Positions 45,002 to 54,188 of a stretch of 64,000 nucleotides of DNA are shown one piece after another (position 1 is the stretch's first letter; each line of letters opens with the position of its first letter). The translations under genes were made by a program, and so were the position numbers. The DNA comes from Streptomyces sp. NBC_00683. GTDB lineage: Bacteria; Actinomycetota; Actinomycetes; Streptomycetales; Streptomycetaceae. The notes below the pieces were generated by a model. It did no database searches, had not been told where the DNA came from, and worked only from the letters and a program-made list of their open reading frames with translations. The stretch covers positions 3,782,001-3,846,000 of the forward strand of contig NZ_CP109013.1 in NCBI RefSeq assembly GCF_036226745.1, read 5' to 3'.

Positions 45002-46506
45002 CCGCTCCCGTCGCCGTCTCCGCCCCTGTCGTCGCGGGCGTCGTCCCCGGCCCTGACGCGGCACGTGTCCTGGCCGCCGCGCACGCCTACGTTCCGCTCT
45101 ACATCGAGCTGCTCGCCGACACCCTCTCCCCGGTCACCGCGTTCGCCCGGCTGTGCGGCCCCGGTCTGGAGGAGCCCGGTCTGCTGCTGGAGAGCGTCAT
45201 CGGAACCGACAACAGCATCGCGGTCGGCCGCTACTCGTACATCGCGCACCGCACCCGTCCCGTCCCGCTCGGCGACGGCGACCCGCTCGTCGCACTGCGG
45301 CCGCTGGCCGACCGTGACGTCGCGCGCGTCCCCGGGCTGCCGCCCTTCCACGGCGGCGCAGTCGGCTATCTCGGCTACGAGAGCGCCCGCCACTTCGAGA
45401 GCCTCCCCACAGCCCCCGGACCCGGTCCCGGCATGCCCGAATCGGTGTTCCTGCAGGCCGACGACCTGGTCGTGTTCGACCACGCCACCCGCCGGCTGCT
45501 GATCACCACGCTCCACGACACCGCCGCCGAGACGTACGAGGACGCCGTCGGCCGGCTCACCGCCACCCGCGACCACCTGTTCGGCGACCAGCCGCACCGC
45601 CACCACGGTCCGGGCAGCGCCGGAACGCGGCCGCTCGCACCGGCCCGTACCGCCGAACAGCAGGACCGCTCCGCCTGGCACGCGCACACCAGCGAGGAGC
45701 GCTTCCTCGGCATGGTCGACACCGCCCGCGAGTACATACGGGCCGGCGACATCTTCCAGGTCGTGCTCTCCCAGCGGTTCAGCAAGCCGCTCGCCGCCGA
45801 ACCCCTCGACGTCTACCGCCACCTGCGCGCCGTCAACCCGTCGCCGTACATGTTCCACCTCGCCCTCGGCGGCGGCAGGCACGTCATCGGCGCCTCGCCG
45901 GAACTGCTGGTGAAGGTCGAGGACGGCCGGGCGCAGACCCGCCCGCTCGCCGGCACCCGCTGGCGCGGCACCGACGCCGCGACCGACGCCGCACTCGAAG
46001 CCGAACTCCTCGCCGACGAGAAGGAACGCGCCGAGCACGTCATGCTCGTGGACCTCGGCCGCAACGACATCGGCCGGGTCGCCGCGCCCGGCACCGTGCG
46101 GGTGGACCGGCTGATGGAGGTCGAGCGCTACTCGCACGTCATGCACCTGTCCTCGACCGTCAGCGGAGACCTCGCCGACGGCCGCACCCCGTTGGACGCG
46201 CTGCGCTCCACCTTCCCGGCGGGCACCGTCTCCGGCGCCCCCAAGATCCGGGCCATGGAGATCATCGCCGAGCTGGAGGAAGAGCGGCGCGGCGTGTACG
46301 GCGGTGCCCTCGGCTTCATCGGCACCGGCGGCAGCCTGGACACGGCGATCGCCCTGCGCACCCTGGTCATCGCCGACGGGAAGGCCTGGGTCCAGGCCGG
46401 TGCCGGGGTGGTCGCCGATTCCGACCCGGCCGCCGAGTACCGCGAGACCCTCAACAAGGCGCAGGCCCTGTTCGCCGCCGTGGAACGGGCGGAGGCGTCG
46501 ACATGA
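44998..46506 (+). CDS. trpE: Anthranilate synthase component I
   Basis: A 502-aa chorismate-binding enzyme. It makes anthranilate from chorismate, with ammonia supplied by TrpG. Signatures: the tryptophan-binding LLESVIG (the LLES motif, with the Ser retained) and NPSPYMFHL, and the catalytic SPELLVKVEDG, HVMLVDLGRNDIGRVA, FPAGTVSGAPKIRAMEII. The retained LLES and NPSPYM motifs suggest that it is still open to feedback inhibition by tryptophan. It overlaps the ATP-grasp gene and trpG by 4 bp each. Confidence 0.95.
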   Translation: MTAPVAVSAPVVAGVVPGPDAARVLAAAHAYVPLYIELLADTLSPVTAFARLCGPGLEEPGLLLESVIGTDNSIAVGRYSYIAHRTRPVPLGDGDPLVALRPLADRDVARVPGLPPFHGGAVGYLGYESARHFESLPTAPGPGPGMPESVFLQADDLVVFDHATRRLLITTLHDTAAETYEDAVGRLTATRDHLFGDQPHRHHGPGSAGTRPLAPARTAEQQDRSAWHAHTSEERFLGMVDTAREYIRAGDIFQVVLSQRFSKPLAAEPLDVYRHLRAVNPSPYMFHLALGGGRHVIGASPELLVKVEDGRAQTRPLAGTRWRGTDAATDAALEAELLADEKERAEHVMLVDLGRNDIGRVAAPGTVRVDRLMEVERYSHVMHLSSTVSGDLADGRTPLDALRSTFPAGTVSGAPKIRAMEIIAELEEERRGVYGGALGFIGTGGSLDTAIALRTLVIADGKAWVQAGAGVVADSDPAAEYRETLNKAQALFAAVERAEAST

Positions 46507-47123
46507 GCCGACACAACCGTGCGCCGGTCCGCGTCGCCGTCGTCGACAACTACGACTCCTTCACCTACAACCTCGTCCAGTACCTCGCACAGGCCGGGGC
46601 CGAACCCGTCGTCCACCGCAACGACAGCGTCACCACCGGGCAACTCGCCGCCCACGACGCCGTCCTGATCTCACCCGGCCCCGGCACCCCCGGCCAGGCC
46701 GGCATCAGTCTCGCCGCCGTCCGCGACCTCAGCGGCCGGCTCCCCCTCCTCGGCGTCTGCCTCGGCCACCAGTCCATGGCGGAGGCGTTCGGCGCCGAGG
46801 TGGTCCGGGTGGGCCCGGTGCACGGCAAGACGGAACAGGTACGGCACGACGGCACCGGCGTCCTCGCCGGCCTGCCCGACCCGTTCACCGCGACCCGCTA
46901 CCACTCGCTCGCCGTCGACCTCGTGACCATGCCCGACGAGCTCCTCGCCAACGCCTGGGCCCAGGACGGCACGGTCATGGGTCTGCGCCATCGCACCCAC
47001 CCCACGTACGGGGTGCAGTTCCACCCCGAGTCCGTCCTCACCGAGCAGGGCATGCGCATCGTCGTCAACTTCGTCGAGTCCGTCGAACACTTCCACTCAC
47101 ACCCACTTGAGGGGGTCCGGTGA
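46503..47123 (+). CDS. trpG: Anthranilate synthase component II (glutamine amidotransferase)
   Basis: A 206-aa class I glutamine amidotransferase. The catalytic Cys86 is in LLGVCLGHQSMAEAFG, and His/Glu are in VQFHPESVLTEQG; oxyanion strand ISPGPGTP is intact. It supplies ammonia to TrpE. It is coupled by overlaps to trpE and trpD. Confidence 0.95.
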   Translation: MSRHNRAPVRVAVVDNYDSFTYNLVQYLAQAGAEPVVHRNDSVTTGQLAAHDAVLISPGPGTPGQAGISLAAVRDLSGRLPLLGVCLGHQSMAEAFGAEVVRVGPVHGKTEQVRHDGTGVLAGLPDPFTATRYHSLAVDLVTMPDELLANAWAQDGTVMGLRHRTHPTYGVQFHPESVLTEQGMRIVVNFVESVEHFHSHPLEGVR

Positions 47124-48145
47124 AAACCGCTCTGCGCACGCTGGCCGAGGGCGGCCGGCTGACCCGTGAACAGGCCGGACGGGCCATGGCCGCCGTACTC
47201 GGCGGAGAAGCGACTCCCGGCCAGATAGCCGGCTTCGCCATGGCGCTGTCCGCCCGGCGTGCCGACATCGAGGAGATCGTCGGACTGGTCGCCACGGCCC
47301 GCGCCTTCGGCGCCCGGCTGACCGGCGACGGCCGGGTCCTGGACACCTGCGGCACCGGCGGCGACGGTCACGACACCTTCAACATCTCGACGACCGCGGC
47401 CGTCGTCGCCGCCGCCTGCGGGGTCCCCGTCGCGAAGCACGGCAACCGCAGTGCCTCCTCCGCCTGCGGCAGCGCCGACGTCCTCGAAGCACTGGGCGTA
47501 CGCATCGACCTGGGTCCGGAACAGGCCGCGGCCTGTCTGGAGGAGGTCGGCATCACCTTCCTGTTCGCGCCGGTCTTCCAGCCCGCCTTCAGGTACGCGG
47601 CCGGACCCCGCCGGGAACTGGGCGTACGGACCGTCTTCAACGTCCTCGGACCGCTCTGCAACCCGGCCGGCGCCCGCTACCAGACCCTCGGGGTCTCCGA
47701 CCCGGCCCTGCTCGAAGTGATGGCCGAGGTCCTGCACCGGCTCGGCACCGAGCGCGCCCTGGTGTTCTGCGCCGACGACGGCCTGGACGAGCTGAGCACC
47801 TGCTCGCCGTCGCGCGTGGTGGAACTGACCGCCGGCACCACCACCTCCTACCGGCTCGACCCCGCCGACCTGGGCCTCGCCCCCGCCACCCTGGCGGACC
47901 TGCGGGGTGGCGACGCCGCTGCCAACGCGGAGACCGTCCGCCGGATCCTGGCGGGCGAACCCGGCCCGCGCCGGGACATCGTCCTGCTCAACACGGCCGC
48001 CGCCCTGCGCGCGGCAGGCCGGTGCGAGGACTGGTCGGCGGGCATCGCCCGGGCCGCCGAGGCCATCGACAGCGGCCGCGCGGCCGCCGTCCTGGACAAC
48101 TGGGTGGCGGCGGGCGCCCGGCCGGTCGCCCGGGCCGCCGCATGA
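47120..48145 (+). CDS. trpD: Anthranilate phosphoribosyltransferase
   Basis: A 341-aa enzyme that transfers phosphoribosyl from PRPP to anthranilate. PRPP and anthranilate binding motifs are LDTCGTGGDGHDTFNIST, KHGNRSASSACGSADVLEALG and NVLGPLCNPA. It starts with GTG at 47120, overlapping trpG by 4 bp. It may compete with the anthranilate-forming step of the proposed pathway, so the flux between tryptophan and anthranilate is a point of interest. Confidence 0.95.
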   Translation: MKTALRTLAEGGRLTREQAGRAMAAVLGGEATPGQIAGFAMALSARRADIEEIVGLVATARAFGARLTGDGRVLDTCGTGGDGHDTFNISTTAAVVAAACGVPVAKHGNRSASSACGSADVLEALGVRIDLGPEQAAACLEEVGITFLFAPVFQPAFRYAAGPRRELGVRTVFNVLGPLCNPAGARYQTLGVSDPALLEVMAEVLHRLGTERALVFCADDGLDELSTCSPSRVVELTAGTTTSYRLDPADLGLAPATLADLRGGDAAANAETVRRILAGEPGPRRDIVLLNTAAALRAAGRCEDWSAGIARAAEAIDSGRAAAVLDNWVAAGARPVARAAA

Positions 48146-48173
48146 CACCGCGACGCGAACAAGGAGCACCACG

Positions 48174-49001
48174 TTGACCAGCCGAACCGTCATGCCCGGC
48201 CTGCTCGGGGAGCTGATCGAGGCCGCGCACCGTCAGACGGCGTCCCGCCGAGCCGAGTTCCCCCTGGCCGAGGTGGAGAACAGGGCCAGGACCGCCCCCG
48301 TCGTACGGGACTTCGGGGCGGCCCTGCGGGCACCCGGGCTCGGCGTCATCGCCGAGCTCAAGCCCCGCAGCCCGCTGAAGGGCCCGCTCACCGACGACTA
48401 CCGGCCCGCCGAACTGGCCCGGCGCTACGAGGCCGGCGGCGCCTGCGCGCTGTCCGTCCTCGCGCACACCGAGGGCTTCGGCGGCCGCCCCGAGGACCTC
48501 GCGACCGTACGGGAGGCCGTGGACCTCCCCGTCATGCGCAAGGACTTCATCGTCGACGAGTACCAGATCGCCGAGGCCCGCGCGTACGGGGCGGACGCCG
48601 TCCTGCTCGTGGTCGCCGCCCTCAGCGAGCAGCGGCTGGCCGAGCTGTACACGTACGCCCAGGGCCAGGGCCTGCACATCCTGGTGGAGGTGCACAGCGA
48701 GGCGGAGGCGCGCACCGCGCTCGCGCTGGGCGCCCTCAACATCGGGGTCAACCACCGCGATCTGCGGGACTTCCGGATCGACCTGGGCCTCACCGGCCGG
48801 CTCCGGGCGCAGGTGCCCGCGGACCGGGTGCTCGTCGCGGAGAGCGGCGTACGGAGCCCGGCGGACGCCCGGCGGCTGCGCGCCGACGGGGCGGACGCGG
48901 TGCTGGTGGGAGAGACCCTGATGCGGTCGGCCGACCCGGCGGCGGCGGTGGCGGAACTGAAGAACTCGCACGCCCACGGAACCACTCAGGAGAGGTCATG
49001 A
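48174..49001 (+). CDS. trpC: Indole-3-glycerol-phosphate synthase
   Basis: A 275-aa TIM-barrel enzyme. [15 protein letters not shown] holds the catalytic Lys, [27 protein letters not shown] is the second active-site strand, and [13 protein letters not shown] the third. The TTG start at 48174 has AAGGAG eight bases before it; ATG 48192 is an alternative. Note there is no trpF in the operon; streptomycetes use PriA for that step. Overlaps trpB by 4 bp. Confidence 0.93.
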   Translation: MTSRTVMPGLLGELIEAAHRQTASRRAEFPLAEVENRARTAPVVRDFGAALRAPGLGVIAELKPRSPLKGPLTDDYRPAELARRYEAGGACALSVLAHTEGFGGRPEDLATVREAVDLPVMRKDFIVDEYQIAEARAYGADAVLLVVAALSEQRLAELYTYAQGQGLHILVEVHSEAEARTALALGALNIGVNHRDLRDFRIDLGLTGRLRAQVPADRVLVAESGVRSPADARRLRADGADAVLVGETLMRSADPAAAVAELKNSHAHGTTQERS

Positions 49002-50257
49002 CGACCACGACCGGTGCGCCGGCCACCTCGTTCATTCCCGCCCCGAAGGGGCATGTCCCCAGCGACGAGGGCTACTTCGGCGCGTACGGCGGCAAGTTCA
49101 TCCCCGAGGCGCTCGTCGCCGCGGTCGACGAGGTCGCCGTCGAGTACGACAAGGCCAGGTCGGACCCGGCGTTCGCCGACGAGCTGAACGACCTGTTGGT
49201 CAACTACACGGGCCGGCCGAATCCGCTCACCGAGGTGTCGCGCTTCGCCGAACACGCGGGCGGGGCACGGATCTTCCTCAAGCGGGAAGACCTCAACCAC
49301 ACCGGCTCACACAAGATCAACAATGTGCTGGGCCAGGCGCTGCTCACCAAGCGCATGGGCAAGACCCGGGTGATCGCGGAGACCGGCGCCGGCCAGCACG
49401 GTGTCGCGACCGCCACCGCGTGTGCCCTCTTCGGCCTCGAATGCACCATCTACATGGGCGAGATCGACACGCAGCGCCAAGCGCTCAACGTGGCCCGGAT
49501 GCGGATGCTCGGCGCCGAGGTCATCGCCGTGAAGTCGGGCAGCCGGACGCTGAAGGACGCCATCAACGAGGCGTTCCGCGACTGGGTCGCCAACGTCGAC
49601 CGTACGCACTACCTCTTCGGCACGGTCGCCGGCCCGCACCCCTTCCCCGCCATGGTCCGCGACTTCCACCGGGTCATCGGGGTCGAGGCGCGCCGTCAGA
49701 TCCTGCAGCACGCGGGACGGCTGCCCGACGCGGCTGTGGCCTGCGTGGGCGGCGGGTCCAACGCCATCGGCCTCTTCCACGCCTTCATCCCGGACGCGGG
49801 CGTCCGTCTGGTCGGCTGCGAGCCGGCCGGGCACGGCATCGAGACCGGCGAGCACGCGGCCACCCTGTCCGCGGGCGAGCCCGGAATCCTGCACGGCTCG
49901 CGCAGTTACGTCCTCCAGGACGAGGAGGGCCAGATCACCGAGCCCTACTCCATCTCGGCGGGCCTCGACTACCCGGGCATCGGCCCCGAGCACTCGTACC
50001 TCAAGGACACCGGGCGCGGCGAGTACCGGGCGATCACCGACGACCAGGCCATGCAGGCCCTGCTCCTGCTGTCGCGCACCGAGGGCATCATCCCGGCGAT
50101 CGAGTCCGCGCACGCCCTGGCCGGCGCCCTCGACCTGGGCAGGGAACTGGGCAAGGACGGCCTGATCGTGGTCAACCTGTCCGGCCGCGGCGACAAGGAC
50201 ATGGACACCGCCGCCCGCTACTTCGGCCTGTACGACTCCGAGGGGGAGAACAAGTGA
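48998..50257 (+). CDS. trpB: Tryptophan synthase beta subunit
   Basis: A 419-aa PLP enzyme. The PLP lysine lies in [26 protein letters not shown] binds the cofactor phosphate, and [13 protein letters not shown] is the C-terminal domain signature. It starts at ATG 48998 inside the trpC stop overlap and overlaps trpA by 4 bp. It condenses indole and serine. Confidence 0.96.
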   Translation: MTTTTGAPATSFIPAPKGHVPSDEGYFGAYGGKFIPEALVAAVDEVAVEYDKARSDPAFADELNDLLVNYTGRPNPLTEVSRFAEHAGGARIFLKREDLNHTGSHKINNVLGQALLTKRMGKTRVIAETGAGQHGVATATACALFGLECTIYMGEIDTQRQALNVARMRMLGAEVIAVKSGSRTLKDAINEAFRDWVANVDRTHYLFGTVAGPHPFPAMVRDFHRVIGVEARRQILQHAGRLPDAAVACVGGGSNAIGLFHAFIPDAGVRLVGCEPAGHGIETGEHAATLSAGEPGILHGSRSYVLQDEEGQITEPYSISAGLDYPGIGPEHSYLKDTGRGEYRAITDDQAMQALLLLSRTEGIIPAIESAHALAGALDLGRELGKDGLIVVNLSGRGDKDMDTAARYFGLYDSEGENK

Positions 50258-51084
50258 GCACGGCCACCGCCACCAGGGGACGCATCCAGCTGCTGAGCGA
50301 CACGCTCGCCAAGGCGAGGTCCGAGGACCGGGCAGCCCTCATCGCCTACCTCCCGGCGGGGTTCCCGACCGTCGACGGCGGTATCGAGGCGGTCAAGGCG
50401 GTCATCGCGGGCGGCGCGGACGTGGTCGAGGTCGGCCTGCCGCACAGCGACCCGGTGCTCGACGGCCCGGTCATCCAGACCGCCGACGACATCGCGCTGC
50501 GGGGTGGGGTGAAGATCGCCGACGTGATGCGTACGGTCCGCGAGGCGCACGCGGCGACGGGGGCCCCGGTGCTCGTCATGACGTACTGGAACCCGATCGA
50601 CCGGTACGGCGTCGAGCGCTTCACGGCGGAGCTGGCCGAGGCCGGCGGGGCGGGCTGCATCCTGCCCGACCTGCCGGTCCAGGAGTCCGCACTGTGGCGT
50701 GAGTGTGCGCAGAAGCACGGTCTCGCGACCGTCTTCGTCGTGGCTCCCAGCAGCAAGGACGAACGCCTGGCGACCATCACCGAAGCCGGTTCCGGCTTCG
50801 TGTACGCCGCCTCGCTGATGGGCGTCACGGGCACCCGCGCGTCCGTGGGCGCGCAGGCCAAGGAGCTGGTGCGCCGCACCCGGGCCACCACCGAGCTGCC
50901 GGTCTGCGTCGGTCTCGGCGTCTCCGACGCCGTCCAGGCCAAGGAGGTCGCGGGCTTCGCGGACGGTGTGATCGTCGGCTCGGCGTTCGTGAAGCTGCTG
51001 CTCGACGCGCCGGATCTGCCGGCCGGCCTGGCCGCCGTACGGTCGCTGGCCGGCGAGCTCGCGGAAGGAGTGCGCAGGGGCTGA
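50254..51084 (+). CDS. trpA: Tryptophan synthase alpha subunit
   Basis: A 276-aa TIM barrel. The catalytic Glu and Asp are in [19 protein letters not shown], with the loop [11 protein letters not shown] and C-terminal [15 protein letters not shown] start at 50254 overlaps trpB by 4 bp. It is the last gene of the rightward operon and passes indole to TrpB. Confidence 0.96.
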   Translation: MSTATATRGRIQLLSDTLAKARSEDRAALIAYLPAGFPTVDGGIEAVKAVIAGGADVVEVGLPHSDPVLDGPVIQTADDIALRGGVKIADVMRTVREAHAATGAPVLVMTYWNPIDRYGVERFTAELAEAGGAGCILPDLPVQESALWRECAQKHGLATVFVVAPSSKDERLATITEAGSGFVYAASLMGVTGTRASVGAQAKELVRRTRATTELPVCVGLGVSDAVQAKEVAGFADGVIVGSAFVKLLLDAPDLPAGLAAVRSLAGELAEGVRRG

Positions 51085-51147
51085 CACAGGTGCGTCCACG
51101 GACCGAGGGGGCGCGGCGCCGCTCCTGTACGGCCGTCCTCGCCGGGC

Positions 51148-51237
51148 TCAGCCCCCGAGGGCGGCCGCCGCCGCGACAACGATGAACATCAGTACGAGCA
51201 CGGCTGCCATGATGCGGTTTCTGGTCTTCGGGTCCAC
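51148..51237 (-). CDS. 29-aa small membrane protein
   Basis: Starting at GTG 51237, this tiny gene codes for a short charged N-terminus (DPKTRNRI) and one hydrophobic helix (AAVLVLMFIVVAAAA). Such tiny membrane proteins are recurrent in Streptomyces genomes and are usually missed. It faces trpA at the convergent end. Function unknown; call rests on hydrophobicity and a plausible start. Confidence 0.6.
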   Translation of the reverse strand: MDPKTRNRIMAAVLVLMFIVVAAAAALGG

Positions 51238-51259
51238 CCGAAGAGCGTAACCGGCCCGC

Positions 51260-51832
51260 TCACCTCCCCAGCGGCCAGGCCTGCACCACCTCGTACCTGG
51301 GCTGCTCCCCCACCACCCCGTCCACAGGCAGATTGCTGCGTACGAGGCTGAGCTCACCGGCCTCCCAGTGGACGCCCTCGAAGCCGTCGAGCGCCGCGGT
51401 GAACGGGGTCAGATCGGTCTGGACGCGGCTGCGGGCGAGGGTGAGGTGCGGCGTGTAGCGGCGGTGCTCCTCCATCGGCACCCCGGCCCGGCGGGCGGCG
51501 GCGTCGGCCCGCTCGGCCAGCAGCCGCAGCGTGTCGAGCCCGCCCGCGGCCCCGGCCCACAGGGCCCGCCCGTCGAACCTGCCGCCGCCGTGGATCCGCA
51601 GTGGGAAGGGCTCGGTCCGGTGCGCGGCACGCTCCAGCCGGGTGTACAGCTCCGGCAGCAGCTCCTCGTCCACGTTGCCGAGGAAGGCCAGGGTGTAGTG
51701 CCAGCCCTCCACAGCCGTCCAGCGCAGATTCACGGCGCCGGGCAGGGCGTGCAGCGAGGCGACCGCGGTGGCCAGTTCCCGCACGGCGGGGGCGGGCGGC
51801 AGGACGGCGGCGAAGAGTCTCTGGCTGCTCAT
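51260..51832 (-). CDS. thpR: RNA 2',3'-cyclic phosphodiesterase (2'-5' RNA ligase family)
   Basis: A 190-aa 2H-phosphoesterase with both HxTx motifs: HYTLAFLGN near residue 46 and HLTLARSR near residue 131. N-terminal MSSQRLFAAVLPPAPAVREL is the family start. ThpR hydrolyses 2',3'-cyclic phosphate in RNA; the ligase name is historical. Start at ATG 51832. Confidence 0.92.
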   Translation of the reverse strand: MSSQRLFAAVLPPAPAVRELATAVASLHALPGAVNLRWTAVEGWHYTLAFLGNVDEELLPELYTRLERAAHRTEPFPLRIHGGGRFDGRALWAGAAGGLDTLRLLAERADAAARRAGVPMEEHRRYTPHLTLARSRVQTDLTPFTAALDGFEGVHWEAGELSLVRSNLPVDGVVGEQPRYEVVQAWPLGR

Positions 51833-51880
51833 GCGGTGAGTGTCCCAGCGTCCCGGCGTGTCCCGGGACCGGGCCCGACG

Positions 51881-51921
51881 GAAAACGCCGCCCTCCCCGG
51901 TGGGGGGAGGGCGGCGTTTTC
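51881..51921 (-). terminator. Strong hairpin after the MFS gene
   Basis: A perfect 18-bp stem (51881-51898 with 51904-51921) with a five-base loop, running from an AAAA to a TTTT base of the stem. It lies 9 bp beyond the MFS stop on the minus strand and would end MFS transcription before thpR. Confidence 0.88.
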
Positions 51922-51929
51922 GGGGCGGA

Positions 51930-53264
51930 TCAGGCCGCCGTGGCCAACTGCTCGCGGGGGACGAACCGCACATGCGGGTGTCCCGGTCGCAGGTCGACCT
52001 TCAGGCGCAGGCCGCCGACGCGGGCCAGCATGATGCCGACGCCGATCGCGGCCGTCATCGAGAGTGCCCCGCCGACCGCCATACCGGTCCTGACGCCGTG
52101 GACGTCGCTGATCCAGCCGACGATCGGGGCGCCCACCGGCGTACCACCGGCGAAGACCATCATGTAGAGGCTCATCACCCGGCCCCGCATCTCCGGGTCG
52201 GCAGCCATCTGGACGCTGGTGTTGGCGATGATGTTGGTCGTCAGACCGATCATGCCGATCGGGACCAGCAGCAGGGCGAACAGCCAGACGGACGGCGAGA
52301 GCGCCGCAGCGATCTCCAGAAGGCCGAACGCGGTGCCCGCGGCGACCAGCATCCGCAGCCGCGAGGAGCGGCGGCGGGCGGCGAGCAGCGCCCCGGCCAG
52401 GGAGCCGGCCGCCATCAGGATGTTGAAGAACGAGTACATCCCGGCACCGCCGTGGAAGATCTCGTCCGCGAAGGCGGTCAGGAAGATCGGGAAGTTGAAA
52501 CCGAACGTGCCGACGAAGCCGACCAGGACGATGGGCCAGATCAGGTCGGGGCGGCCCGAGACATAGCGCAGGCCTTCGCGCAGCTGGCCCTTGGCACGCT
52601 TCACGGTCACCGACGCGTGCATCTCGCTCGTCCGCATCATCAGCAGGCCGATGAGCGGGGCGAGGAACGACAGCCCGTTGAACATGAAGGCCCAACCGCT
52701 GCCGACCGTGGTGATCAGGACACCGGCGACTGCGGGGCCGATCAGCCGGGCGGACTGGAAGTTCGCCGAGTTCAGGCTGACCGCGTTGCGCAGCTGCGCG
52801 GGGCCGACCATCTCGGAGACGAACGACTGGCGCGCCGGGTTGTCGACGACGGTCACCATGCCGAGCAGGAACGCGATCAGGTAGACGTGCCAGACCTGGA
52901 CGACGCCGGAGAGGGTCAGCACGGCGAGTGCGATACCGCACAGCCCGAGCGCGGCCTGGCTGATGAGCAGCAGACGCCGCTTCGGGAGCCGGTCGGCGAT
53001 GACGCCGCCGTACAGGCCGAAGAGCAGCATCGGGAGGAACTGGAGGGCCGTGGTGATACCGACGGCGGCGGCGGACCCGGTGAGGCTCAGGACGAGCCAG
53101 TCCTGCGTGATGCGGGACATCCAGGTACCGGTGTTGGAGATCACGGCGCCCGTGGCGAACAGGCGGTAGTTACGGATCTTCAGCGACGAGAAGGTCCCGC
53201 CGGTCTTGCTCTCGTGGGTGGAAGTCGGTGCGGGGGCGGAGTCTGCTCCGGATCCCGTACTCAA
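51930..53264 (-). CDS. MFS exporter of the enterobactin-exporter-like type
   Basis: A 444-aa transporter with about 12 helices, starting at TTG 53264 behind GAGGAGG. The N-terminal FATGAVISNTGTWMSRITQDWLV is typical of MFS_3 drug exporters, and GVIADRLPKRRLLL is motif A. It follows the MarR gene on the same strand, a common arrangement in which the MarR regulates its own exporter. Substrate unknown. Confidence 0.9.
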   Translation of the reverse strand: MSTGSGADSAPAPTSTHESKTGGTFSSLKIRNYRLFATGAVISNTGTWMSRITQDWLVLSLTGSAAAVGITTALQFLPMLLFGLYGGVIADRLPKRRLLLISQAALGLCGIALAVLTLSGVVQVWHVYLIAFLLGMVTVVDNPARQSFVSEMVGPAQLRNAVSLNSANFQSARLIGPAVAGVLITTVGSGWAFMFNGLSFLAPLIGLLMMRTSEMHASVTVKRAKGQLREGLRYVSGRPDLIWPIVLVGFVGTFGFNFPIFLTAFADEIFHGGAGMYSFFNILMAAGSLAGALLAARRRSSRLRMLVAAGTAFGLLEIAAALSPSVWLFALLLVPIGMIGLTTNIIANTSVQMAADPEMRGRVMSLYMMVFAGGTPVGAPIVGWISDVHGVRTGMAVGGALSMTAAIGVGIMLARVGGLRLKVDLRPGHPHVRFVPREQLATAA

Positions 53265-53357
53265 AAGGGTTCGCCTCCTCGGGCATATACGACGTACGGA
53301 CTGACGGGGACGTGACAGCGGGCACGCGGGACTGCCGGCCTGCGCGCCCGATCGGGG

Positions 53358-53798
53358 TCAGAGGTGGGCGAGCTTCTCCAGCACGGGCGCGGCGGCCCGC
53401 AGCTTCTCCCACTCGTCCTCGTCCAGGCCCTCGGCGAGGTCGGCCAGCCAGGCGTTCCGCTTGGAGCGGCTCTCCGCGAGCATGGCTTCCGCCTGCTCGG
53501 TCCGGCTGACCATCTTCTGCCGACGGTCATCGGGGTGCGGTTCCAGTCTGACCAGTCCCTTCGCTTCCAGCAGGGCGACGATGCGGGTCATCGACGGCGG
53601 CTGCACGTGCTCCTTGCGGGCCAGCTCACCGGGGGTGGCCGAACCGCAACGGGCAAGAGTGCCGAGCACCGACATCTCGGTGGGGCTCAGCGACTCGTCG
53701 ACACGCTGGTGCTTGAGGCGCCGGCCCAGCAGCATCACGGCGGAGCGAATGGAGCTCACGGCGGCGGCACTGTCGCCGTCGTGGATCAGGTCAGGCAT
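53358..53798 (-). CDS. MarR-family regulator
   Basis: A 146-aa winged-helix protein. LSPTEMSVLGTLARCGSATPGELARKEHVQPPSMTRIVALLEAKGLVRL is a full MarR DNA-binding domain. The dimer helices lie at the ends. It sits 93 bp upstream of the MFS exporter on the same strand. A TTAG-rich inverted element lies directly before its start codon. Confidence 0.92.
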   Translation of the reverse strand: MPDLIHDGDSAAAVSSIRSAVMLLGRRLKHQRVDESLSPTEMSVLGTLARCGSATPGELARKEHVQPPSMTRIVALLEAKGLVRLEPHPDDRRQKMVSRTEQAEAMLAESRSKRNAWLADLAEGLDEDEWEKLRAAAPVLEKLAHL

Positions 53799-53803
53799 GT
53801 TTA

Positions 53804-53824
53804 TTAGCCTAACTCATTAGCTAC
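53804..53824. promoter_or_regulatory. MarR operator-like inverted repeat
   Basis: TAGCCTAACTCATTAGCTA (53805-53823) contains nested inverted arms TAGC..GCTA and CTAA..TTAG in an AT-rich island immediately before the MarR start. It is a likely autoregulatory site. Confidence 0.6.
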
Positions 53825-53932
53825 ACTAAAGACCACTCGGTGGTACGCGCGCGAGGAATTGATCACCCAAACGAGTGAGTATGGGGCGGAAAGCACCTCG
53901 AAAAGGCCACACGTGCCGCGACCCTGCTTGGC

Positions 53933-54148
53933 ATGGGATCGACAGTGCTCAGCCTGCGCATAGACGGTGAGCTGCTCGACCGGCTCCGCCAGCACGCCGC
54001 CAGACGCGGAATGAGCGTCCAGGACTACGTGGTCCAGACGCTCATCCGCAACGATTTCGACGAGCGCTTCAACGCGGCCGTCGACGAGACGCAAAAGTTC
54101 TACGGGGCGGACCCCCGTCACGCGGACCCGGCCGACCGGGTCACATGA
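53933..54148 (+). CDS. Ribbon-helix-helix (CopG-like) DNA-binding protein
   Basis: A 71-aa protein: the ribbon VLSLRIDGELLDRLRQHAARRG and helices MSVQDYVVQTLIRNDFDERF match the RHH fold, with a C-terminal extension of about 20 residues. It stands alone, with no toxin gene beside it. Start at ATG 53933. The target is unknown. Confidence 0.8.
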   Translation: MGSTVLSLRIDGELLDRLRQHAARRGMSVQDYVVQTLIRNDFDERFNAAVDETQKFYGADPRHADPADRVT

Positions 54149-54188
54149 CGGAGATCCGCCCCGTAGGGGTGGTCGCTCCCGCCGGGGG

